This document shows positions 56,030 to 64,000 of a stretch of DNA of 64,000 bases, piece by piece (the stretch's first letter is position 1; each line of letters starts with the position of its first letter). The stretch spans positions 42,667,196 through 42,731,195 of the forward strand of contig JARZZO010000013.1 of assembly GCA_030544215.1 (NCBI GenBank), written 5' to 3'. The stretch comes from Zantedeschia hybrid cultivar (taxonomy: Eukaryota > Streptophyta > Magnoliopsida > Alismatales > Araceae). The notes under the pieces were generated by a model, which was given only the letters and a program-made list of their open reading frames with translations, was not told where the DNA came from and did no database searches. A program made the position numbers and the translations under genes.

Positions 56030-57345
56030 AGCGAACAGAGTTGATGAAGAGTGACTCAAGCCTTGAGCATCCGTCCATGGACAAGGTTCGCAGAGTAGGA
56101 GGAAGGCCTTGCTCCGGCAAAGTCAGGATCTGAGAGCAGTCTTTTATGTACAATTTTGCCGAGCAGGAGAGATGCCGCAGCTCTGCAGGAAGGAAGCAGA
56201 GGTTCGGACAGGTTCTGGCGCCACCCCTCCTCCTCTGTGAGGGCGGTCAGCTCGTCGCATTGCAAGATCCAGGGGGGATCCGAGGGACCTCCTTGACTGA
56301 AAAAATCAAGTCATGCATCACGAGTCAAGGATTCTGCCATGTCGTGAATCAAGTCATGCATCACATAAGAGTCGTTAATGTACTGAAAAAATGATCTTTG
56401 CAGCAATTCTTTGAAATAACTTATTCTTGCATCCTCTGTTATCTCAGTTCCTACAGGTTGAACGAAGTCATGTGCCATCCACGTCCACGCTAAAAGTTGC
56501 TCTATAAAATTTGTAGCCCTTGGGAAACATGGAGTGTTAAAGAGATTCGAATTCGAACTTAAAACCTAGGTATTGAGTTGAGAAAATTCTCAACATATAT
56601 TAAGGGAACGTGTCAATAGAAAATCCGATGTGGGATTAAACCTCAACACCGTCGAATCCGAATGGTTACGGCATAACTGGCCCTATGAATGGATCGGGTG
56701 GAATAGAATAACCCATCGAGAAAGGCCCAGCTCTGATACCATAATAAAGAGGCCCGACCTCGCACTCAAAACCTAGGCATCCAATTGAGGGAATCTTCAA
56801 CATATACATAGGGAAGGCACCCACATAGAATCCCATATGCCACTAAACCTCAACAAGGAACAAATTTAAAACACGGTTTCAAATAAGAAGGGAGAGCTTG
56901 ATAGCTCAGCAACAAACTAGGTAGAGTGCCTTCCTGATCAGGGTTTTGCAACCATGTATCACTGTTCTTTAATCTCATCCAGTATTCTTCTGAGAAATTC
57001 CTACCTGTGGCATCTCCAATTAATTTGACCCCCAGCGGAATACCACTTAATTTTCTGATATCTCCTTCCCTATCTCCTTTCGTGTAGGGTATTCCTCGGA
57101 CTTCCGGTCCACAAATGCTCTCGACTCAAAAATCTGCCAACAATCATCTTCTGATAAGGGTTCTAATTAATATGAGAGTGAACGAGATAGGGCCCTTCAT
57201 CCTCGCAACTTCTTCACTTCGGATGGTTGTAAGGACTTTACTTCCCTTCCCACACAATTGATCCCATTCTTGAGACTGGTTACACCAGACGTCATCTAGC
57301 TAAAACGATCAAAATCTTTTATCCTTGATATCCTTGATTAGACAG
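56030..57345 (-). pseudogene. NLR (NB-ARC-LRR) resistance gene relic
   Basis: Minus-strand fragments follow NLR order. About 57330-57290 is a damaged kinase-2 region (IVLA/DDVW). GSKVLTTIRSEEVA (RNBS-B) follows. SGIPLGVKLIGDATG (GLPL region) is at about 57050. LPSLLLSYQALPSYLKPCF is next, then FPKGYKF, MAHDFVQPVGTEITEDARISYF, ELLQRSFFQ and YVMHDLIHDMAESL (winged-helix/MHD region). An LRR-like block with ELTALTEEEGWRQNLSE follows at about 56250. Stops, frameshifts, a TRIM insertion (56535-56855) and loss of most of the LRR make it a pseudogene. NLRs are cytosolic immune receptors; this copy cannot be functional as read. Confidence 0.82.
56535..56855 (-). mobile_element. TRIM (miniature LTR retrotransposon) in the NLR relic
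   Basis: Two 114-bp direct repeats, 56535-56648 and 56742-56855, both end CCTCAACA and share AAAGAG, 'AAAACCTAGG' and 'TCAACATATA' blocks. Between them lies GCTCTGATACCA (56730-56741), the reverse complement of the tRNA-Met primer site, adjacent to the right repeat. This gives minus-strand orientation. The total is 321 bp with no coding capacity. Flanking 5-mers are too diverged to call a TSD. It separates SYLKPCF from FPKGYKF in the NLR reading frame. Confidence 0.85.
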
Positions 57346-57403
57346 CTATGGAGGAGCTCTGAGGTATGACTCTTGTCCTTAATTTATTTTCTAAAAAAAT
57401 ATT

Positions 57404-57598
57404 TGTTGCACACTAGAATGTTGTAAATTTTGATGAGGTGGATTGCACATCCTAATGGAATGGTTTGGAGTGTCCACACCTGTGTAGACTTGTCCCCCAC
57501 CCACCCTATCATGAATTGGTAGGAGAACACTCAAAGACACTCTATTGAGATGTATAATTTACCTCATCAAATTTTTGTACACCAAGGTATGCACTAAG
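57404..57598. mobile_element. MITE (probable)
   Basis: Left TGTTGTAAATTTTGATGAGG and, reversed from the right side, TACAAAAATTTGATGAGG form inverted arms around a short centre. Ends and TSD are uncertain. Confidence 0.6.
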
Positions 57599-58371
57599 GA
57601 TCACTCTTCTTTTCTAGACTCCTCTGGTAAAAGTTCTTCAACCACCTCCTGAGCATCAAATTTGTCACCAACAAATACCCACCTCCTCATTGAACGAAAG
57701 TGCTCTACTGTTGGTTAGTGATGCAAATTTCGTGTCTTAGGAGGTTATTTAGCAAGTAATAGATTGTTTCATGTTTTAAGTTGTTTTCTACTTTCTATTT
57801 TTACTCAGTCAGAAGGTCGTTCTGTCACCAGAACGTGTCTAGATCGTGGGACAATTATCAGGTCGTGAGTCACTTGTATTGGCCATATATAGCCTTTGTT
57901 TCTTCAGTAATTACGTGTGGTGTTGTTGATTTTGTTGGAGCGGCTATATAATAATTTTATATTGGTTAATTTTATTTGTGGCCAGTGCTTATGATCTTAA
58001 GCCTTTCAAACTCAACATCCGGATTTTGTGATTTGTAAGATAGTATCAGAACAGGAGCCTGACCCAATTTTATTTTTTAATTTGCACCACCTCCTCTTAT
58101 GCTTCCCGTTCCCTGTTGTGTTTTTTATTTTTTAGTCTCACTGTGTTGCGGAGAGAAGAGGAGCTGCTCTCCGTAGAGGCAATTCCGAGTTATAGAAACC
58201 AACATTTTGGTATCAGAGCAGGTTGCTGTGTTTTGATTTTTTTGTAGAGATCGTCTGAAGCACGTGCGTTCTCCGCAAATCAAAGTGGATATTGTTGAAG
58301 TTCTTGATTGAGGTAACTGCTGCCCATTACCTGTTCGTTGAAAGGTCTGTGTGAAAATTTCTTTTGTTCTC

Positions 58372-59293
58372 ATGGCAAACAACTTGTTTTCTTCAAATCA
58401 GTCCCTTATTCCTATCTTTAATGGTGAACATTACGAGTTTGGAGTATTAAGATGAGAACCTTGTTTATTTTAAGATCTTTGGGAGTTGGTTCACAATGGT
58501 TATGCAGAACCAGCAGATGAGGAAGGAAGAACACGTTTGACAGCGGCACAGAAAAATGGACTGAAAGAGAACAGGAAGAAGGATGCTAAGGCACTATTGT
58601 TCCTCCAGCAAGCTGTCAGTGACACCATATTCCCACGAATCTCTATTGCAACCAAGTCAAAAGATGCATGGGACATCTTGAAAAATGAGTACCAAGGGTC
58701 AACCAAGGTAATCTCTGTGAAACTTCAAACTCTAAGGAGGAACTTTGAAACTCTAGGCATGAAAAATTCTGAATCTGTCCAAGGTTTTCTTACTATAACT
58801 ACAACAGTAGTTAATCAAATTAGATCTCTTGGTGAAGATTTGTCAGATCAGAAAATTGTTGAAAAAGTCTTGAGAAGTCTACCTACTAAGTTTGATCATG
58901 TACTTGTTGCCATAGAGGAGTCAAAAGACTTGTCTAATTATTCACTTAATGAACTAATGGGTTCTTTGCAAGCTCATGGACAAAGAATTAACAGATCTAT
59001 TAATAGTGGGATTGAGCAAGCACTTTCTTCGAAGTTGGAGATTTCAAAAGAAGGTGCTGGGACAAACAAGTCTATTGGAACTTCTCGAGGTAGAGGAGGA
59101 TTCCGAGGAAGGAGAGTCTCGAGGAAGAGGTAGAGGCAGATCATATGATGAAAAAGCAAACTCTGAAGATCAGAAAAGCAAATACAATGGAAAAGGTAAC
59201 CATAAGTCTAGCATTCAATGCAAATTTTATTTGAAATATGGGCATATTGACTGTAATTGTTGGGATAAAGCTAAAGAGAAGGCCAATTACTGA
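58372..59293 (+). pseudogene. Copia gag (UBN2-type) of element D
   Basis: After ANNLFSSNQSLIPIFNGEHYEF the frame shifts (one T is missing where FWSIKM is expected) and recovers at 58486. LKENRKKDAKALLFLQQAVS, KLQTLRRNFETLGM and SDQKIVEKVLRSLPTKFDH follow, with SLNELMGSLQAH. This is the UBN2 gag of plant copia elements. The Gly/Arg-rich tail changes frame near 59130 and goes on to a zinc-knuckle-like stretch at 59215-59270 in which the first Cys pair is altered (CKFYLKYGHIDCNC). Confidence 0.85.
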
Positions 59294-59366
59294 AAAAAAG
59301 GAAAATGAGGGTGAGGAAGGTGCTAACCTATTTATTATTTGTCTTAATGTCAAAGAAAGTAAGAAT

Positions 59367-60061
59367 GATGTTTGGATGCTAGATAATGGGTGTAGTAACC
59401 ACATGACGGGGTTAAAGGATTTCTTTAAAGTCTTGATGAGTCAGTGAAGTTGCAAGTTCAGATTGGAGATGGCAAGACAGTTCAAGCAAAAGGAATAGGG
59501 ATGATCATGGTAAAGCTCAAATTAGGTAATGAGAGAGAAATTCATGATGTTCTCTATGTTCCTGATTTAGCTCATAATCTTTTGAGTATTGGTCAATTGA
59601 TGCAAAAAGGCTACACTATTATCTTTCATGCGAATTCATGTGAAATCCGTGATTTGAATAATAGGCTGATAATGAACGCAAAGATGACATCAAATAAAAT
59701 GTTTCCATTATGTTTCTCATTTATAGATGATTATGCTTTGTCTACTTCCGTTAAGACTGAATCATGGCTGTGGCATATGCAATATGGACATTTACATTTT
59801 AATGGCTTGAAATTGTTGAATAAGAAAAGCATGGTGATTGGGTTACCTTCTATTGATGATGTTAATGAGGTGTGTGAAGGATGCACATATGAAAAACAAC
59901 ATAGGGTTTCATTTCCAACTAGGAGTTCACGGAGGGCTCAAGCACGCTTCAACTCATTCATGCTGATATTTGCAGTCCGAGCACTCCATCTTTGGGGGAT
60001 AGTAAGTATTTCTTATTTTTTATTAGGGCTATCAATGGATACCCAAGTTTCGATTATCTAG
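59367..60061 (+). pseudogene. Copia protease and integrase zinc finger of element D
   Basis: WMLDNGCSNHMTG is the retropepsin active-site region, with Asn where Ser/Thr follows the catalytic Asp in functional copies. A shift near 59445 leads into VKLQVQIGDGKTVQAKGIG. The integrase HHCC finger follows: LWHMQYGHLHFNGLK then CEGCTYEKQHR. The integrase core is cut at about 60015 by the hAT MITE and resumes at about 60741 with NDYSRKTWVYFLKF. Confidence 0.85.
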
Positions 60062-60732
60062 CATGTTTCCATTTTTATTAATGGATACGGAAATCCGTTA
60101 AAGACCACCCGTTAAGTTATAGGAAACAAAAATAGATCTCTGATAATTATAAGAGTCGAAAACGAAAACACTCATTTCTACATCTGCTACGTTTCCGTTT
60201 CCAAATGATCATGTATCTTATACATCCATACATAAGATAAAAATTGAACTCATTAGATAGATATCTCTCATATCTAACAGTAAAAATATCTCTTTACAGT
60301 TTGATAAAAGTAAGGCCACAGTAAGAAGTTGACAACTGTTTACAAATTTAATATGATCATATGGCACATGTTTAGGCATATTCATCTGTAGATTTATATT
60401 GATAAATAAAGTATATTTTAAAATTCAAAATTCATAGATTAATAATTTTTACATATATTAAAATTTTATATGTTTAAATTTTTTAATTACTAGAAGAAAG
60501 TTTATAAAAAAAGAATAGCAACAATGATTTTAAATAACTTCTTAGTATAGCGATGATGATAGCAAAAACTTCCGTTTACTTTAGTTTTCGTTTTCGATTT
60601 TCGATTTAAAAGCAAGGATGCGAAAACGGAAACACTCACTTCAGTATCCGTTTTTATCTCCAATAAATCTTATAGGAAATGAAAACGGAAGGTACAATTT
60701 TCATTTCCATCTCCGATCTGTTAACAACCCTA
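60024..60732. mobile_element. hAT-type MITE in copia integrase
   Basis: The ends are TAGGGCTATCAATGG and, reversed, TAGGGTTGTTAACAG. The 8-bp flanks TTTTTTAT (60016-60023) and CTTTTTAT (60733-60740) match at seven positions. Inner purine/pyrimidine repeats (GAAAACGGAAAC type) show it is a larger relative of 20979-21511. Joining its flanks restores the integrase reading SKYFLFFINDYSRK. Confidence 0.88.
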
Positions 60733-60815
60733 CTTTTTATTAATGACTATAGTAGAAAAACTTGGGTGTATTTCTTGAAGTTCAAATCTGAAGCATTTTC
60801 CAAATTTCTTGTATT

Positions 60816-63800
60816 CAAATCAATTAGCCACAAAATCCAAATAATTTAACTCTGCCAAGTCCTTGAATCCAATGAAAACCAAACCCGAACCTATAAAAAT
60901 TGTAGTGAAACTAATGAAAGATACCATTCAGCGGAAAAAGCTTTTAAAACTTCTACTTATATTGCAGTAAAAATTGCAATTCAACCATAAAACCCCTATT
61001 GTCTTGATCAAGAGAAATAGTTCTCTAATTTTCTCTGTGAGTAGTCTATGTACGAGAAAGTATATGTACAAGGAACATCTTCTTTCATTTTTTAGTCGAG
61101 ATTAAGTGTTTATAAATTATTTATACAAATTATTATTTAATTTTCCTATGTTGGGTAAAAGAATATTCCTTCCACTCGATGTCATTTGGGAGTAGTACTT
61201 CAACATTTTGTATCAATGAGTGTACGAGACAAATCTCTCTTATCACATGCCTAAGATCTTTTTTATTAAAAATAAGTCATATTCTATTGAACCATACATT
61301 TTTTGGTAAGTTATTGAAGCATACATTAGTATGACAACATGGAAAAAAAAAACTCGAAAATAATAATCTCACGTATCTACGTTTTCATGTTGGTCACCAT
61401 TACGGTGTAGAACGTGTTAATCTGGTGTGATACATGGGCAAAAGAATTAGCACGAACGAAGAGTCTAATTTTTTGTACAATAATTTAGCATTGTCGTATG
61501 ATATGCCATGTCCCAAATTGGATGCATATGATTCTTTTGCAGACATGACAATTGTCCCAAGTTTGTCTGCTTCCGGTATGAATTAGAGCATCCAGAAAGT
61601 ATGTGTACTAGCACAGAGAAATGCATGGCTGTTTATATTTGAAATATGTAATTCTTTTTGTGTTGCATGGGAGTTATGCACACCATATTTTGACACAGAG
61701 GCCTAATAATTTTTTTATTTTTCAAAAAAAATTATTTGAGTACGGGGCTTGTCTCAATTTGACATTTATGTTATGTGAGTTTTAATTGAACTCTTAGAAG
61801 AATAAAAAAGAGTTCTACATGAGCAAAATCCAACATTGCATGATACACAATGCATCAAGAATTACTCATTTAAAATTTTCACTCATGCCCATTGTTCTAA
61901 CATAGGTTCCCTTCCATGGAATTGCTACTACTAAAAACGTGAATGAAATAAATTAGAGGTTGAAAAGTTGCCCATATCAACTAAAAATGTGAATTTTCTA
62001 AGTCTGATTCTTCAAACTAGCTAAACATAAAATTTGCAATCACATACTCTAACTATCATAATCATAACTTTAAACCCAACGAAACCTAATTAGTCCTTAG
62101 ACTCCAAAATCACGCTTCCTATATTATTATGTCCTTTTCTCTTTAAGATCAATTGGTATGGCTTATCATCAGTTGGTAATACTTAGAAATATCTCATAAT
62201 AATGCTTTGAATCACAACCTATTATGCTCCTGATCCTGTACATTCCAATGACTCATATCGAATTCAAGTCACGTAACAGTAGAACAACTCAGAAAACAGA
62301 TTGCATTATGAGAGTTATTAGCCACAAGAAATATAAATTAAAACAATACCAATTATCATCAAATAATCCAAAGTATTTAAGTATAGTCAATACTACAGTC
62401 CACAAATACCATTGTTCAACTAACAAAACGTTATACTTAAATTTCAAACTCTTATTTCACTAAGAAAGAAAAATACATTAATCTTTCATTATTTCTATTA
62501 TATTTTGTTCTACTAAACTTAAATCAATTGCTAAACTAAACAACCACCAAGTCAACTAAGCGATCCCGATCCAAAATTGAGTAGGAAGACTGCCTCTACT
62601 CCTCCACTTACACCTCGTCTGCAGAGTCTGAGAAAGTTAGTAGATTTTATGAGTACAAATACACAGTAGGCATCATACCGACCATACAATTACACATATA
62701 ATAATTGAATTTGAATGATATTTATATATGAAGAATTTAACAGTTCTACACGCATAACTAAAACAAAAAAATTGTTATTAATAGGTCCACATATATAGCA
62801 TACTGAATCATAGCATTTTCTAACAATCATGAACATACGAGATATCATTTACATATCTCAACATATATAGCATAATTCTAGAACAAATTTAAGAACTCAA
62901 TTAATCCATCTACTAGTCATTAACACATTACATAAATCCTCCAATACATAGGGAGGCTATTCCAATATATAAGGAGGCACATATTATATATATATAAGTA
63001 GTAGCATGCGATCAAATTAAAAGATCCATATTCTAGATTTATCAAACGAGAAAATCACAGATCCTAATTTCAAGATAAGATTAATGAATAAAGGACATAA
63101 GATAGGATTCAAGGAACAAAGTCCTATACATTGATCAAGATTCACATGAAGATGATATAATCATGATTCAACATATTATAAAATATCTAAACAGACTTAA
63201 ATCTTACTTAATATGCACCAAGTTCCACATATATGTCAAGCATAACAACGGACATGCAACCTACTACGACATAAGAGACAAACATACATAGTACTACAAC
63301 ACCTAAACAATAGTACTAAAGTCGTGGTTACTGTACATAATTATTATGACATTACATATCACCTTCTCATGATTCCACTAGTTGAAAATTAAGATTCCAC
63401 GTGTTGCCCACTGATCCTGACCCACCTTATAGACGCTCGTAGAGTGTCCCCAAATCTCCCATTCGAATTTGAAGATGGAATAGCAGTGTTAAGCATTCAC
63501 AATCTACAATTGCGGTCTTGTAAAATGAAAATTCAAATGTACAAATGTATGAAATCATTTCAGAAAATGTTTTATGGAAAAAAAAATAATGATAAATTTT
63601 TCGAAAAAATATTTTTAAGAGTACCAAATGATAGATTTAATTTTCATTTTCTTTGTAGATTTGTTTCCCTTGAAAACTCTTTCCATTGAAATATATTTTA
63701 ACCCTAAATCTACTACGAAGATTAAATGGAACTTGTAAAGCATGGACGTCTTAATTAGTCAAATAAGAACAAAGATTTCGTGTTTGTTACCGCACATTTA

Positions 63801-64000
63801 TATGTTGAGCTGCAAATTGTCTGCATGCATAGACTCCTTTTAAAGAATAAAAAAGGGGACTATCATATGTTTAACGTGAGTTGATTTAAATATCTTACGT
63901 TTAAAATCATATTATAAATTTGCCATATATATGGGCAAGAATATCCACACACATATGCCCGATTGATCTCCACTTTATATTATCCAATTCACGTTTACTT
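60816..64000. other. AT-rich spacer, decayed retrotransposon sequence likely
   Basis: No gene is seen. A block around 62630-62690 (TATGAGTACAAATACACAGTAGG, a style common in plant gypsy LTRs) suggests an old LTR, but no ends are readable. The short frames at 62224-62463 and 63444-63689 look like chance. Confidence 0.5.

Larger units (their letters stand above)
57709..60815 (+). mobile_element. Truncated Ty1/copia element (D): LTR, gag, protease, part of integrase
   Basis: The 5' LTR is 57709-58204 (TGTTGG...CCAACA). The PBS TGGTATCAGAGC is at 58208-58219. Gag starts at 58372, followed by protease and the start of integrase. The element is lost after about 60815, just past the integrase block WVYFLKFKSEAFSKF; there is no RT and no 3' LTR. 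An hAT MITE (60024-60732) interrupts the integrase. Frameshifts occur in gag and between gag and protease. Confidence 0.88.

Noticed and set aside
58018..58065. Alternative end of the copia D LTR at 58017 with a PBS-like TAGTATCAGAACAGG
   Set aside because: The end at 58204 gives matching TGTTGG/CCAACA termini and a perfect TGGTATCAGAGC right after, so it is preferred.

Overview
The window is nuclear DNA from a flowering plant. The genes have introns, there is no operon structure, and most of the sequence is transposable elements of plant-type families: Ty1/copia, Ty3/gypsy (Tat-like and chromovirus-like), TRIM, SINE, and hAT, Mutator and PIF/Harbinger MITEs. The GC-rich first exons next to AT-rich introns and spacers suggest a monocot. 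That is an inference, and I cannot name the species.

Layout. 1-5.8 kb is a three-level nest of Ty1/copia elements, all cut by the left window edge at their 5' ends. 6.6-8.1 kb is a GC-rich gene-like stretch split by an hAT MITE, followed by the first exon of a B-box zinc-finger gene that looks damaged. 9.27-12.76 kb (minus) is a complete three-exon UBP22-type ubiquitin protease, expected in the SAGA deubiquitination module. 13.4-18.8 kb is a Tat-like gypsy element with gag and protease but no visible RT or integrase; a 2-kb solo LTR sits inside its gag. 18.8-27.6 kb is AT-rich and gene-free with several MITEs. 27.66-28.13 kb (minus) is an intronless VQ-motif gene with two W-boxes upstream. 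28.5-34.6 kb is again MITE-rich spacer. 34.6-40.3 kb (minus) is a five-exon NUP43 nucleoporin gene with an in-frame TGA at codon 11. 41.85-49.89 kb (minus) is a five-exon gene for a probable plastid Rossmann-fold protein. Its intron 3 carries a non-autonomous LTR retrotransposon with an unrecognised 349-residue ORF, and its intron 4 carries a MITE cluster. 51-52 kb is an old antisense LTR of the same family as those at the left edge. 56.0-57.35 kb (minus) is an NLR resistance-gene relic split by a TRIM. 57.7-60.8 kb is a truncated copia element with an hAT MITE in its integrase. The last 3 kb is decayed, AT-rich and gene-free.

Four host genes are well supported (UBP22, the VQ gene, NUP43, the Rossmann-fold gene). 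Three of them are conserved multi-exon genes on the minus strand. They belong to unrelated processes (chromatin deubiquitination, defence/MAPK signalling, nuclear pore, probable plastid metabolism), and I see no functional cluster. The strongest structural results are target-site duplications readable at many elements, which fix their ends and order of insertion. The least familiar items are the SWD-repeat ORF in the intronic retrotransposon, a MITE family whose terminal inverted repeats are themselves palindromes, and the hairpin array in the gypsy solo LTR.
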